Assembly: GCA_902766255.1 (NCBI GenBank)
Contig: CACXCS010000086.1
Location: 1 to 64,000, forward strand
DNA from: an uncultured Bacteroidia bacterium
Lineage (GTDB): Bacteria > Bacteroidota > Bacteroidia > Bacteroidales > UBA932
DNA: 64,000 nucleotides
Reading direction: 5' to 3'
Shown: one piece after another, positions 16,378 through 25,715 of the stretch
How the letters are laid out: each line of letters begins with the position of its first letter
Position numbering within the stretch: position 1 is the first letter of the stretch
Notes under the pieces: model-generated
What the model saw: only the letters and a program-made list of their open reading frames with translations
Database searches by the model: none
What the model was told of the DNA's origin: nothing
Made by a program: the position numbers and the translations under genes

Positions 16378-17562
16378 ATGCGCTTTACCATAAAAGAGTT
16401 ATTGAGTTCACGCACCCGCGAGGAGATCTTGGCCACGCTGGATTATTTCAATGCACTGCCACGCAGGCAGGGCCGCAAGGAAGATCTGGTCAAGGCTCTC
16501 AGCGCGTATCTGTCGTCTGACCCAAAGGCCTGGCTTGGCCAGCTTATGGAGTGCGACTTACGCCTTCTCAAGAAACTCTGCGACGTAGGCCCGGACAATT
16601 CAATCGACATTATTCCAGCCGATTTTCCCACTGTAGTTGAAGTACTTCACTTTATCGACGCCTCCCGTTCCGACCGTGAGGATATGCTCCGCGTGAGTAT
16701 CCCCGCCGCCTTTTATGAATTGATATCCAAAGAGATAGACTCTGTAATAGCAGAAAAGGAAAACGACGGCACCTTCCATCTTGAACACCTGATCCTGGGT
16801 GCGGTGAATATTTACGGCGTGGTTCCACTGAGGACGTTTGTCGACAGTATTTTTACTGACTTCAAGACTCTGGATGAGGTTCGCACGTTTGCCATGGCCG
16901 TTGCGCGCAGCCCGCTGATGCGCCTCTTCCAGGATGAGTATTCAGGCGAGAGTTACATGATCTCTCCCGACGTCGAGAGCCTGGACGCTCTTATGAAAGA
17001 CCGCAAGAAGTATCATAAGTTCGCAAGGCGCTATGCCAAAGCAACCCTGGCTGATGCCGAGGCTTGCGGTCTGGACTCTCCGTTCTGCTTCTATGGCCGT
17101 GATAGCCAGGAAGGAAAGGCCTTGCTGGGAATGCTGGAGGCTCTTGGCTACATAGGGGAGGACCTCACCTATACGGCACATCTGGTGTGGATTAACTCGC
17201 AGTACGAGCCTGATTTACGCAATCTGGAGATCCTGCTTTCGCCTGTAACGGAGGCCGCTGTGGATATTGTCGATTACGATCAGTTTGTCCAGTACGCCCA
17301 AATCATTCTGGATTACGCCAATACTGCGCCGAAGTGGCTTCTCAAAGGACATAACGCCAAGGAAACGGGGCAGATGGTCTACTATCTGCCCGAGAACATG
17401 TTCTCCGAGCTGTTCGACTATGCTGATGCGCTAGAGGGCGATGAAGAGGTTCTGCGCCTCTTTGAAACTGTTAACAAGGTCAGGCCAGTGGCGCCGGATG
17501 CTCCATGTCCTTGCGGGAGCGGACTGTCTTACCGCTTATGTCACGGTAAGCATTTCAGCTGA
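16378..17562 (+). CDS. Unknown protein with C-terminal SEC-C metal-binding motif
   Basis: A 394-residue soluble protein. The only recognisable element is the C-terminal SEC-C motif APCPCGSGLSYRLCHGKHF, which binds zinc and occurs at the ends of SecA and many unrelated proteins. The body is mostly alpha-helical and begins MRFTIKELLSSRTREEILATL, resembling the helical plant-homeodomain-like or YecA-type carriers only loosely. No enzyme signature was seen. The 3' end overlaps the convergent membrane-protein gene by 8 bp. It has its own promoter. Confidence 0.75.
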   Translation: MRFTIKELLSSRTREEILATLDYFNALPRRQGRKEDLVKALSAYLSSDPKAWLGQLMECDLRLLKKLCDVGPDNSIDIIPADFPTVVEVLHFIDASRSDREDMLRVSIPAAFYELISKEIDSVIAEKENDGTFHLEHLILGAVNIYGVVPLRTFVDSIFTDFKTLDEVRTFAMAVARSPLMRLFQDEYSGESYMISPDVESLDALMKDRKKYHKFARRYAKATLADAEACGLDSPFCFYGRDSQEGKALLGMLEALGYIGEDLTYTAHLVWINSQYEPDLRNLEILLSPVTEAAVDIVDYDQFVQYAQIILDYANTAPKWLLKGHNAKETGQMVYYLPENMFSELFDYADALEGDEEVLRLFETVNKVRPVAPDAPCPCGSGLSYRLCHGKHFS

Positions 17563-18010
17563 TCGCTCCCTGAAGTCCTCCGACCACCAGGTTCCAGATC
17601 AGGAAACGCCCTGCCTTGCCTACCAGAAGCAGCGCAGATGTCCATACCGGGTGTGTTTTATAGAATCCCAGGGCAATCACGATAACGTCGCCGACAATAG
17701 GCACCCATCCCAGGAGAGCCAGCCAGACGCCGTATTTGTCGATGCTTTTCTTTTGTTTTTCAAGGGTTTCGGGCTTTACCTTAAACCATTTCTCCAGCCA
17801 TTCCCATTTACCTATCCAGCCGATACCGTAGGTAATCATAGAGCCTAGCCAGTTTCCGGCAGTTCCTACAAGGAAGCAAGCCAGAGGACGCCTCGTAGCC
17901 GCAAGTATTGCGATATACAAGGCGTCCGAACTGAAAGGGACTATGGTCGCGGCTAGCAGGTTCCCCAGAAACAAGCCGACAAGTCCGAGATTTTTAAGTG
18001 ACTCGAGCAC
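17555..18010 (-). CDS. YqaA-family (VTT/DedA-like) membrane protein
   Basis: A 151-residue inner-membrane protein with about four hydrophobic segments. The family motifs are F-G-N-L-L-A-A-T-I-V-P-F-S-S-D-A near residue 17 (re-entrant loop with the acidic residue) and GWVPIVGDVIVIALG near residue 100, followed by KAGRFLIWN with the basic residue of the second re-entrant loop. DedA/VTT proteins are lipid scramblases or flippases; the exact lipid for the short YqaA branch is unknown. It is last in an operon with 18013-18462 and 18465-19325 (2-nt gaps). Confidence 0.85.
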   Translation of the reverse strand: MLESLKNLGLVGLFLGNLLAATIVPFSSDALYIAILAATRRPLACFLVGTAGNWLGSMITYGIGWIGKWEWLEKWFKVKPETLEKQKKSIDKYGVWLALLGWVPIVGDVIVIALGFYKTHPVWTSALLLVGKAGRFLIWNLVVGGLQGAIS

Positions 18011-18012
18011 TG

Positions 18013-18462
18013 CTATTTAACAGCCTTGATTGTAAGCTTTTCTTCAAGATACTTGGCCCATTTGCCAACGGCATCGTCGTCGTCGGCGATGACAGTGGCT
18101 ATCAGCAGGGCACCCTTGAGGATTTCGACACACATGAGCAGCATTATGGAGCCATCTTCGCATTCGCCGGTGAAGCCATAGGCGGTTTTATGCTTGAATT
18201 TCCACTCTGCAATTGGGCTCTCTTCGTCATCGTCGTCATCCCAGCCCACAATTTCGGCGTAATTTGCAAATGCTTCATCTTCGGCGGTAGTGTCCGAGGG
18301 CATGTCGCCAACGTATAGATCAATAAATGCGTCATCGGCAGTGTTGCCGGCATTGGGAAGATGGCATTCCAGATGCGTAATCAATGCTCCGTCAACCTCT
18401 TCGTAGCGGTCCTGCTCCACCGACCAGGCGGGGGAGAGGGGGAGATCGATGTCGAAAGACAT
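18013..18462 (-). CDS. Hypothetical acidic protein
   Basis: A 149-residue protein without signal peptide or membrane segment. It is strongly acidic, with a run EIVGWDDDDDEES near the middle and ADDDDAVGKW near the end. I do not recognise a family. Its position between the YpfJ-type zinc protease and the YqaA membrane protein, with 2-nt gaps on both sides, shows co-expression but not function. Confidence 0.7.
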   Translation of the reverse strand: MSFDIDLPLSPAWSVEQDRYEEVDGALITHLECHLPNAGNTADDAFIDLYVGDMPSDTTAEDEAFANYAEIVGWDDDDDEESPIAEWKFKHKTAYGFTGECEDGSIMLLMCVEILKGALLIATVIADDDDAVGKWAKYLEEKLTIKAVK

Positions 18463-18464
18463 GG

Positions 18465-19325
18465 CTAAAGCTGACTGTAAGATACCGAGAATGTGTCACC
18501 AGCAGCGGGATTGCCGGTCGAGAAACCTTTCTTCAGCCAGCGTGAGCGCTGTTCGGAGGTACCATGGTTGAATGCATCAGGCACAGTATAGCCGTAGGCC
18601 TTCTTCTGGAGATAGTCGTCGCCGATCTTTGACGCAACGGCAAGGCCTTCTTCAAGGTCTCCTACTTCGAGGGACTTGAACATCTTGTTGTCGTGGTGCG
18701 CCCACACGCCCGCGTAAAAATCTGCCTGAAGTTCCAGGCGGACGCTGATCTGGTTGGATTCTTTCTCGCTGACGCGCTGCATCTGGCTATGAGCCTGCTG
18801 CAGGGTTCCAAGGAGATATTGGACGTGGTGGCCAACCTCGTGGGCAATCACGTAAGCGTAGGCAAAATCCCCGTCTGCACCTATCTGCTGCTTCATGGAA
18901 GTGAAGAAAGAAAGGTCCAGATAAACCGTTTGGTCAGCACTGCTGTAGAAGGGGCCTGTAGAGGCGGAAGCAGTGCCTGTAGACGTCTGTACGTAGTCAT
19001 TGTAGAGTACGAGACGGGGTGGCTCGTAGGTTCTTCCGTTGGCTTTGAATATCTGTGTCCACACGTCTTCTGTACCTGCAAGTATCTGCTTTGCGAATAC
19101 GGCAAGTTCCTCTTCCTCGGCGCTGGGTGTGTAGTTGACCTCGGTTTGTGTGGCGCCATTGAGAGCTCCGGTCTGCTGGAGTACTTCAGTGGGGTTAACG
19201 CCGAATACCAAATAGAGAATTCCAGCCAACAGGATGCCTCCCAGGCCTATTCCGCCGGCTTTTCCAACCGAACGTCCCCGGCGGTCGTCGACGTTTGTGC
19301 TTTGTCTTCTGCCTTCTAGATTCAT
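18465..19325 (-). CDS. YpfJ-type neutral zinc metallopeptidase
   Basis: A 286-residue membrane-anchored protein: a charged N-terminal tail (RRQSTNVDDRRGRSVG), one transmembrane helix (about residues 26-44), then an exported catalytic domain. HEVGHHVQYLLG is the zinc motif HExGHH, and LQADFYAGVWAHH carries the third ligand region. The match is to the KPN_02809/YpfJ family, whose substrates are unknown. It is first in a three-gene operon with a -7 box at 19345-19352. Confidence 0.92.
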   Translation of the reverse strand: MNLEGRRQSTNVDDRRGRSVGKAGGIGLGGILLAGILYLVFGVNPTEVLQQTGALNGATQTEVNYTPSAEEEELAVFAKQILAGTEDVWTQIFKANGRTYEPPRLVLYNDYVQTSTGTASASTGPFYSSADQTVYLDLSFFTSMKQQIGADGDFAYAYVIAHEVGHHVQYLLGTLQQAHSQMQRVSEKESNQISVRLELQADFYAGVWAHHDNKMFKSLEVGDLEEGLAVASKIGDDYLQKKAYGYTVPDAFNHGTSEQRSRWLKKGFSTGNPAAGDTFSVSYSQL

Positions 19326-19344
19326 AATAGTGTATTTTATACTA

Positions 19345-19352
19345 CAAAAATA
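19345..19352 (-). promoter_or_regulatory. -7 box of the zinc-peptidase operon
   Basis: Minus-strand TATTTTTG, 19 nt upstream of the ATG at 19325. The region 19353-19560 between the divergent operons is very AT-rich and holds no further feature I can name. Confidence 0.45.
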
Positions 19353-19566
19353 ATAAAAATTCGTCTCAATTCCTAAAAATCGCGTTATTACTTCATTGAC
19401 TATTTATTTGTTTGACAATCAAATAATAAAACATATTTGTTGATACACTTAACATTTTTGTTAATATCTATTTGGCCCATATTTTACATCAATTTTGGGT
19501 GCCATTGCTCCTGAACCATAGTTTTTTATAGCTAAGATTTTCATTGTCTTTTTGGTCGTTTTTTAG

Positions 19567-19574
19567 TAACTTTG
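19567..19574 (+). promoter_or_regulatory. -7 box of the sugar-phosphate operon
   Basis: TAACTTTG matches TAnnTTTG, with ATTG about 20 nt upstream as a weak -33 element (19543-19546). The expected transcription start near 19581 falls on the candidate start codons at 19575, 19581 and 19590, implying a very short or absent leader. Confidence 0.5.
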
Positions 19575-19580
19575 ATGGAT

Positions 19581-20252
19581 ATGAAAAATATGTATATTTC
19601 TGTCTCTGTGATGTGCTCCGATCTTATGAGTCTTGGAGCTGATATCGATACTCTGAAAGAATTAGGCGTTGACTGGCTGCATGTGGACGTAATGGACGCC
19701 CATTTTGTCCCAAACCTAACCTTCGGGCCTGACTTCATAAAAGCCATGCACTCAAGGACATCCCAGCCTTTGGATATACACCTGATGGTTACGGATCCAG
19801 AGCTTGTTATGTCCCGTTTTGAACTCCGGAAAGGGGACTGTCTCTCTGTTCATGTTGAACTGAACCGCAGTTTCGAAGCCCTCAGCGCCTCTGTCCGTGG
19901 TCAAGGATGCCTCTTCGGCCTGGCAGTAAATCCCGAGACTCCCATTGAAGCCCTTGAACCTCACATTGGTCTGTTTGATACGATAACCCTCATGCTGGTG
20001 CATCCTGGATATGCTGGCGCTAAGATGGTAGACGGCATCATGGATAAGGTCAGTATCGCCCGTAAATGGTTGGACAGCAAAAGATTGAATGATGTTATGA
20101 TCAGCGTCGACGGCAGCGTAAGTGCTGAGCGTGCCGCCCTCATGGCCGGTATGGGAGCCCAGATTTTCGTTGGGGGAACAGCAGGGATCTACCGCAAAGG
20201 AATGACACTTCAAGAAACTATACCTATATTTAGACAAGCCATCTCAAAATGA
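19581..20252 (+). CDS. Ribulose-phosphate 3-epimerase superfamily, AlsE-like
   Basis: A TIM-barrel epimerase that inverts C3 of a ketose phosphate. Catalytic elements are present: HVDVMDAHFVPNLTFGP, DIHLMV and SVDGSVS (catalytic Asp). Segments NPETPIEAL, VHPGYAGAK and DGSVS match allulose-6-phosphate epimerase (AlsE) better than housekeeping Rpe, where VNPGFGGQ and VDGGV are usual. The start is uncertain: 19575, 19581 and 19590 are all in frame, and alignment favours the later ones (MYISVSVMCSDL). It is first of four tightly linked genes and overlaps the dehydrogenase gene by ATGA. The substrate is inferred to be a pentulose or hexulose phosphate produced by that dehydrogenase. Confidence 0.82.
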   Translation: MKNMYISVSVMCSDLMSLGADIDTLKELGVDWLHVDVMDAHFVPNLTFGPDFIKAMHSRTSQPLDIHLMVTDPELVMSRFELRKGDCLSVHVELNRSFEALSASVRGQGCLFGLAVNPETPIEALEPHIGLFDTITLMLVHPGYAGAKMVDGIMDKVSIARKWLDSKRLNDVMISVDGSVSAERAALMAGMGAQIFVGGTAGIYRKGMTLQETIPIFRQAISK

Positions 20253-21592
20253 ACAAGATTGAACGCGCCCTGCAGCGCACAACCGACACCAAAGACCTTA
20301 TCATAGGTCCCGGTGTCGTTTCCCAAACAGCCTCGATGTTTTCAAAACTATTTCCAGGCTCAACCGCATTAATTATAGCAGATACAAATACTTGGATGGT
20401 CGCAGGTAAAGCAGTACTTCAGTCATTGAAGGACTCTTCCGTTCCATATGTGGAGCCATTTGTCTTCGATGATCCCGACCTCTATGCAGAATGGAAATTC
20501 GTGGAACAACTCAAGGCCCGCATGGAACCTCTGGATGTCATTGCTATAGCTGTTGGCTCCGGAGTCATTAACGACCTCACCAAATACACATCCCATATTC
20601 TCGGCCGTAAGTACATGTGTGTGGGCACCGCCGCATCCATGGACGGCTATACCGCCTATGGGGCATCAATAACCAAGGATGGCAACAAACAGACCTTCAG
20701 TTGCCCGGCGCCTTACGGATTTGTAATGGATCCGGTCATTGCTGCCCACGCTCCCAAAGAGCTGGCCGCCTCGGGATATGCCGACCTTATTGCAAAAATT
20801 CCTGCAGGAGCTGACTGGATGCTGGCTGATACCGTTGGAGCTGAGGCTATTGACCCTTTTGGCTGGGACCTTGTCCAGGATGGTCTTCGCGAGGCCCTCA
20901 GCGCCCCTGCCGCAGTTCACGCCGGGGATGTTCAAATGACCGAAAAGCTCTCAGAGGGCCTTCTGATGAGCGGTTTTGCCATGCAGGCCATACACAGCAG
21001 CCGTCCCGCCTCGGGTACCGAGCACCAGTTCTCGCACTATTGGGATATGGAGAATCTTGCATATCCCAATGGCAAGCATGTATCACATGGCTTCAAAGTG
21101 GGCATAGGCACTCTTGCAAGCACCGCTTCGCTTGAATTCCTTCTGGAAAAGGATCTTGAGAATCTGGATGTCGACAAATGTGTGGCGGCATGGAAAAGCT
21201 GGGATGAGATGGAGGCCGAAATCCGCACTGTATTTGCCGGCATGCCCGGACACCTTGCCCGCGGACTGGAAGAAACCAAAGGTAAATACGTCGACAAAGA
21301 TGGCTTGCGCAGCCAGCTGGAAGCGCTAAAGGCTGCCTGGCCCACCCTTAAAGAGCAAATCCGTGCACAGATCATCCCGTTCGACAAAGTGTACGAGAAC
21401 CTCAAATTGGTAGGAGCTCCTTATGAGCCAGAGATGATATGTGTAAGCAGGGAACGCATGCGGCGTACTTTCTCGGGTATTCCTTTTATGCGCAGCCGCT
21501 TTACCAATATTGATATAGTTTACCGTTTGGGCCTGATGCCCGAACTTGTCGAGCGCCTGTTCGGCAAGGGGGGTATATGGGAAGTAGAATAA
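20249..21592 (+). CDS. AraM/EgsA-like polyol-phosphate (glycerol-1-phosphate) dehydrogenase
   Basis: A 447-residue iron-alcohol-dehydrogenase-fold enzyme of the AraM/G1P dehydrogenase family. The NAD-binding motif is VGSGVINDLTKYTS, the substrate region is GTAASMDGYTA, and the metal ligands are in SGTEHQFSH and HVSHGFKVGIG. Known relatives interconvert dihydroxyacetone phosphate and sn-glycerol-1-phosphate; B. subtilis AraM lies in the arabinose operon. Next to an AlsE-like epimerase and an organophosphate transporter, a catabolic role (oxidising an imported polyol phosphate to a ketose phosphate) is more likely than lipid synthesis. The exact substrate cannot be read from sequence. Confidence 0.85.
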   Translation: MNKIERALQRTTDTKDLIIGPGVVSQTASMFSKLFPGSTALIIADTNTWMVAGKAVLQSLKDSSVPYVEPFVFDDPDLYAEWKFVEQLKARMEPLDVIAIAVGSGVINDLTKYTSHILGRKYMCVGTAASMDGYTAYGASITKDGNKQTFSCPAPYGFVMDPVIAAHAPKELAASGYADLIAKIPAGADWMLADTVGAEAIDPFGWDLVQDGLREALSAPAAVHAGDVQMTEKLSEGLLMSGFAMQAIHSSRPASGTEHQFSHYWDMENLAYPNGKHVSHGFKVGIGTLASTASLEFLLEKDLENLDVDKCVAAWKSWDEMEAEIRTVFAGMPGHLARGLEETKGKYVDKDGLRSQLEALKAAWPTLKEQIRAQIIPFDKVYENLKLVGAPYEPEMICVSRERMRRTFSGIPFMRSRFTNIDIVYRLGLMPELVERLFGKGGIWEVE

Positions 21593-21598
21593 TCCGAT

Positions 21599-23071
21599 AT
21601 GCAAACAACCAAATCGCTTAAGTACTGGCAGTGGCGCACTATCGTGGTTACCATGATAGGCTACGCGATGTTTTATCTGGTACGCAAGAATTTCTCTTTT
21701 TCGATGCCGGGACTCGGCGCTGAATTCGGAATCACCAAAACACAGCTTGGTATATTCCTTACCCTTCACGGCGTCATTTACGGTCTTTCCCGCTACGTAG
21801 TCGGCATTATCACCGACCGCAACAGCGCCCGTAAGGTCATGTCGCTCGGACTGATGCTTTGCGCAGTGGTCAACATCCTTTTCGGAACCTCGGACGTGGT
21901 TGCAGGCTGGGTAGTAGCCCTGGCGGGGAAGTCAGGGGATCTGGCTGCCATATCAGCCGTCCTGGTTTACGTGATGGGCATACTTTGGATGATCAACGGC
22001 TTCCTTCAGGGCATGGGTGTTCCTCCCTGTACCAAAACGCTTACGCAGTGGATACATCCCAGGGAACTTGCCACCAAGATGAGCATCTGGAATATGTCCC
22101 ACTCCATAGGCGCCGGTCTTGCCATGGCCCTGTGCGGCTGGATAGTAATGCCTCATCTGGGAATCGATATGAGTGTCAACCCCGAAACGGTTGCCGCCAT
22201 CAGCGCAAATCTCAATCTCGACATGGCAGATCCTGCCAACGTGGCCAAAGTCAATAACTTCGCCGCTCACTTCGGTGCCTGGAGGTGGTGCTTCCTGATT
22301 CCCGCTGCTGTGGCTGTAGTTGGCTCCATCTGGCTTTTCTTCACCATGAAGGATTCTCCTACCGACGTGGGACTTCACGAGGTTGTGGGCAAGAAAAAAG
22401 CTATAGTTACGACCCCGGAAGAGGCTGCTGAGCACAAGGCCTTTGTCAACAAGCACGTTTATCGCAACCGCATAATCTGGACCCTTGCCATCACCAACTT
22501 CTTCGTTTATGTTGTGCGCTTTGCCGCCCTCGACTGGGGCCCCACGCTGCTGACAGAGTCCAAAGGCCTGTCAATGGCCAATGCCACAACGCTTTGCGTA
22601 GTGTTCGAGCTCATCGGAGGCAACCTCGGCATGTTGTTCTGGGGCTGGGCTACCGACCACATATTCAAGAACAAAGCCCACCATACCTGCGTTGTATGCA
22701 TGGTAGGCGTGGCAATCTGCATCGGCATATTCTGGATGCTTCCCCAGACAGCTGCCTGGTGGCTCATGCTCATTCCATTCACCTTCCTGGGTTTCTGCAT
22801 TTATGGTCCTCAGGCCCTTCTGGGCATCTGTGCGGCTCAGCATGCCACCAACAGGGCCTCCGCTACCGCTAACGGTATCTTGGGTATCTTCGGATATCTC
22901 AGCACCATAGTGTCCGGTTTCGGCTTCGGCTTCGTGGCTCAGCACTACGGCTGGAATGCAGCTTACATAACAATCTTCGTATGTGCAATCATCGGACTTT
23001 TGACCGTCCTTACAATATGGGGCGCCAAAGCTACAGGTTACACCGAGGAGGACCTCCATCAAAAGGCTTGA
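21599..23071 (+). CDS. Organophosphate:phosphate antiporter (GlpT/UhpT family)
   Basis: A 490-residue inner-membrane MFS protein with about 12 transmembrane segments. YAMFYLVRKNFSFSMP is the N-terminal OPA-family motif (YxxRxN), and QGMGVPPCTKTLTQW and WNMSHSIGAGLA are conserved family stretches. GlpT/UhpT members exchange sugar or glycerol phosphates for inorganic phosphate. It starts 6 nt after the dehydrogenase gene and ends 1 nt before the phosphoesterase gene, so an intact phosphorylated substrate is probably imported and then oxidised. Confidence 0.92.
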   Translation: MQTTKSLKYWQWRTIVVTMIGYAMFYLVRKNFSFSMPGLGAEFGITKTQLGIFLTLHGVIYGLSRYVVGIITDRNSARKVMSLGLMLCAVVNILFGTSDVVAGWVVALAGKSGDLAAISAVLVYVMGILWMINGFLQGMGVPPCTKTLTQWIHPRELATKMSIWNMSHSIGAGLAMALCGWIVMPHLGIDMSVNPETVAAISANLNLDMADPANVAKVNNFAAHFGAWRWCFLIPAAVAVVGSIWLFFTMKDSPTDVGLHEVVGKKKAIVTTPEEAAEHKAFVNKHVYRNRIIWTLAITNFFVYVVRFAALDWGPTLLTESKGLSMANATTLCVVFELIGGNLGMLFWGWATDHIFKNKAHHTCVVCMVGVAICIGIFWMLPQTAAWWLMLIPFTFLGFCIYGPQALLGICAAQHATNRASATANGILGIFGYLSTIVSGFGFGFVAQHYGWNAAYITIFVCAIIGLLTVLTIWGAKATGYTEEDLHQKA

Positions 23072-23072
23072 T

Positions 23073-24674
23073 ATGAGAAAGTTAGCAACATTCATAATAA
23101 GTATCGCTGCATGTTCGCTTGCCTTTGGGGCCAAGGTTATGCCCCCCGAGGTCAAGGGCACAGTCAAGGACACTGCCGGCAAGCCTCTTGCCGGAGTCGT
23201 TGTTTCGGACGGCTACACGGTCGTACTGACCGACGCAAACGGATGCTATTGTTTCCCTCGTGTTCCCGAGGCGTATTATGTAAATATTAGTATTCCGTCG
23301 GGCTATGAAGTGCCGCTGCGCCAAGGTCAGCCCGTTTTCTACAAGAAACTTGAGGACAGGCCTTCTTATGACTTTGTACTCAAGCCTTTGCGAGGCGGTC
23401 CCGAGAAGGAATTCAACCTCTTCCTGGTGGCCGACCCCCAGTGTCAGTGGGTGTGGCATGTCAGGCGCCTTCGAGAGGAGGCTGTGGCCGACATGAAAGA
23501 TTATGCCCGCAAGTGCAAGGGCCCCGATTATGCCATTACTCTTGGTGATATAGCATACAGTGAGGGCTTCCGCAACACCAACTACCTGTTGCCGATGATA
23601 AGGGAGGAGTTTGCCGCCGAAAAGACTGGGATGCCCGTATTCCAAACCATTGGAAATCACGACTTTGAATATCCCCTTACGGCGGTGGAAGAGGGGAGTC
23701 CTACCATTTCTGTAAGGCGCCACCGCTACTTCGAAGATATGTTCGGCCCCGCAAACTACTCTTTCAACAGGGGCGACGCTCACATTATCAGCATGTTCGA
23801 TGTGAGTTTCAGCACTTTCGGACATCCGGGCAAGTATCAAGGGGACTTTTCTGACGCCCAGGTAGCATGGCTTCAGAAAGACCTGGCCGCTGTGCCCTCC
23901 GACAAGCTTATTATCCTGTGCGTACATATTCCTTTCGAGAATTCCATCAAGAATTCCCCAAATATGGCCCGTGTGCTTGACATTCTGGGCGGGCGCAAGA
24001 ACGCCAGGATAGTGAGCGGACATACTCATACTATCAAGCATCTGCACTATCCTAACGGAGTGAGTGAATACGTCGCAGGAGCTATGTCCGGCTGCTGGTG
24101 GTGGAGTAAGAACTGTGCCGACGGAGCCCCCAACGGCTATACCGTTTGGAAGATAAAAGGCAACCAGGTGGTGTCCGATATTTACAAAGGACAGAATTTC
24201 AAGGACAACTACCAGATGCGAATGTATCGCGGCGATGCCGAGTATGGTGGCCGGTACGAGACTTTCAAGATGGAGCACGGCGCTGGAACCGTCCTTGTGA
24301 ACGTGTGGAACTGGGACGAGGGCTGGCGTTCCGAGGTATATGAGAACGGCAAGCTGTCGGGAGCGCTGGAACCTATGCCCATCACAGGCGAGTTTCAGGC
24401 TCCGTACAATGGCAGTAAGGACTGGTGGTCAATAGGTTACAATGTGGGAGTGGTTGGACGCGGCCATAGCCAGGGCAGCACCCGCAACAATTACTGCTCC
24501 AAGAACTACCACATGTTCCGCTATGATCTTAAGGATCCTTCGGCCAAAGTCAAAGTGGTCGTATACGACAAGTCAGGACGCAAGTTCACAGGCAATCGTT
24601 TTACAACGGCCGACGATTATGAGACCCTCGCCAGCCGCCCGCGCTACTCTGTAGAACCCGCCTGGGAAGAATAA
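23073..24674 (+). CDS. Exported calcineurin-like phosphoesterase with N- and C-terminal accessory domains
   Basis: A 533-residue secreted protein (signal peptide MRKLATFIISIAACSLAFG). Residues about 25-100 form a carboxypeptidase-regulatory-like beta domain (GTVKDTAGKPLAGVVVSDG). The metallophosphoesterase core has FLVADPQCQW, LGDIAYSEG, TIGNHDFEYP, VHIPF and SGHTHTIKHL, all metal-binding blocks intact. A C-terminal MetallophosC-type domain follows. In this operon it may release a phosphomonoester from a phosphodiester polymer or lipid headgroup outside the inner membrane, feeding the transporter encoded just upstream. That link is inference from gene order. Confidence 0.88.
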   Translation: MRKLATFIISIAACSLAFGAKVMPPEVKGTVKDTAGKPLAGVVVSDGYTVVLTDANGCYCFPRVPEAYYVNISIPSGYEVPLRQGQPVFYKKLEDRPSYDFVLKPLRGGPEKEFNLFLVADPQCQWVWHVRRLREEAVADMKDYARKCKGPDYAITLGDIAYSEGFRNTNYLLPMIREEFAAEKTGMPVFQTIGNHDFEYPLTAVEEGSPTISVRRHRYFEDMFGPANYSFNRGDAHIISMFDVSFSTFGHPGKYQGDFSDAQVAWLQKDLAAVPSDKLIILCVHIPFENSIKNSPNMARVLDILGGRKNARIVSGHTHTIKHLHYPNGVSEYVAGAMSGCWWWSKNCADGAPNGYTVWKIKGNQVVSDIYKGQNFKDNYQMRMYRGDAEYGGRYETFKMEHGAGTVLVNVWNWDEGWRSEVYENGKLSGALEPMPITGEFQAPYNGSKDWWSIGYNVGVVGRGHSQGSTRNNYCSKNYHMFRYDLKDPSAKVKVVVYDKSGRKFTGNRFTTADDYETLASRPRYSVEPAWEE

Positions 24675-24677
24675 ACC

Positions 24678-25715
24678 TTAAATGAGCTTGATACCGGCCC
24701 GGAGGCACGCTTTGCGCTGTTCTTCGGGCCATATGCTTGCCTGGATCTCGCCGATATGGGCCTTTTGGAGGAACAGCATGCACAGCCGCGACTGGCCTAT
24801 GCCTCCGCCCATGCTCAGCGGGAGTTTGCCTGCCAGCAGTTGTCTGTGGAAATACAGTTCCTCGCGCTCAGTCTTGCCGCAGAGTTCCAGTTGCCTGTGC
24901 ATGGCAGGGGCGTCGACACGGATACCCATCGAAGATACCTCGAAAGCCCTGCCCAGCACGGGGTTCCATACCAGCAGGTCGCCGTTAAGGCCGGCGAAGC
25001 CATCTTCGTTGGGGGTGCTCCAGTCGTCGTAGTCAGGGGCGCGCAGGTCATGCGGATTGCCGTCCGACAGAGGCATGCCTATGCCTATGATGAACACGCT
25101 GCCCCATTTGCGGCAGGCGGCATCTTCACGCTCTTTCGCGCTCATTTCCGGATACATACGCAGAAGCTCCTCCGAATGGATGAAATGAATAGAACGGCTC
25201 AGGAAAGGGCGCAGCTGCGGATAGCATGTGCAGATGAATTCCTCGGTGTCGAGCATGGCAGAATAGATTTGCTTGACGCAACGCTTGAGGAAGCCGAGGT
25301 TCCTGTTGGCAGCCGTTATCGTGCGCTCCCAATCCCACTGGTCGACGTACAGAGAATGCAGGTTCCCCAGGTTCTCGTCGGCCCTGATTGCGTTCATATC
25401 GGTGTAGATGCCGTGACCGGGACGTATCTTGTAGTCTGCCAGCGACATGCGCTTCCATTTGGCAAGGGAGTGCACTACCTCGGCACGTTTGTCGCCAAGG
25501 TCCTTGATAGGGAAGGTTACAGCTCTTTCGACACCGTTCAAGTCATCGTTGATGCCCTGCCCCTGCAGTACGAACAAGGGGGCAGTTACACGGCGCAGTT
25601 TGAGAGCCTTGGCCAGGGACTGCTGAAAATAGTCCTTGAGCAGTTTGATGCCGTGCTCGGTTTCTTCTGGGGTGAGGAGCGAGCGGTAACCCTTGGGAAT
25701 AATCAGGTAACTCAT
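24678..25715 (-). CDS. asnA: Aspartate-ammonia ligase (asparagine synthetase A)
   Basis: Makes asparagine from aspartate, ammonia and ATP (AMP-forming) in the cytosol. The 345-residue sequence has family motifs [34 protein letters not shown] and [16 protein letters not shown] (class II aaRS-like motif 3). It overlaps trpS by four bases and ends 3 bp from the convergent phosphoesterase gene with no terminator between. It is last in the asd - antiporter - trpS - asnA operon. Confidence 0.97.
   Translation of the reverse strand: MSYLIIPKGYRSLLTPEETEHGIKLLKDYFQQSLAKALKLRRVTAPLFVLQGQGINDDLNGVERAVTFPIKDLGDKRAEVVHSLAKWKRMSLADYKIRPGHGIYTDMNAIRADENLGNLHSLYVDQWDWERTITAANRNLGFLKRCVKQIYSAMLDTEEFICTCYPQLRPFLSRSIHFIHSEELLRMYPEMSAKEREDAACRKWGSVFIIGIGMPLSDGNPHDLRAPDYDDWSTPNEDGFAGLNGDLLVWNPVLGRAFEVSSMGIRVDAPAMHRQLELCGKTEREELYFHRQLLAGKLPLSMGGGIGQSRLCMLFLQKAHIGEIQASIWPEEQRKACLRAGIKLI

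Noticed and set aside
19581..20252. Annotation as housekeeping ribulose-5-phosphate epimerase (rpe)
   Set aside because: The VHPGYAGAK, NPETPIEAL and VDGSVS segments fit AlsE-like enzymes better, and the gene sits in a catabolic-looking operon.
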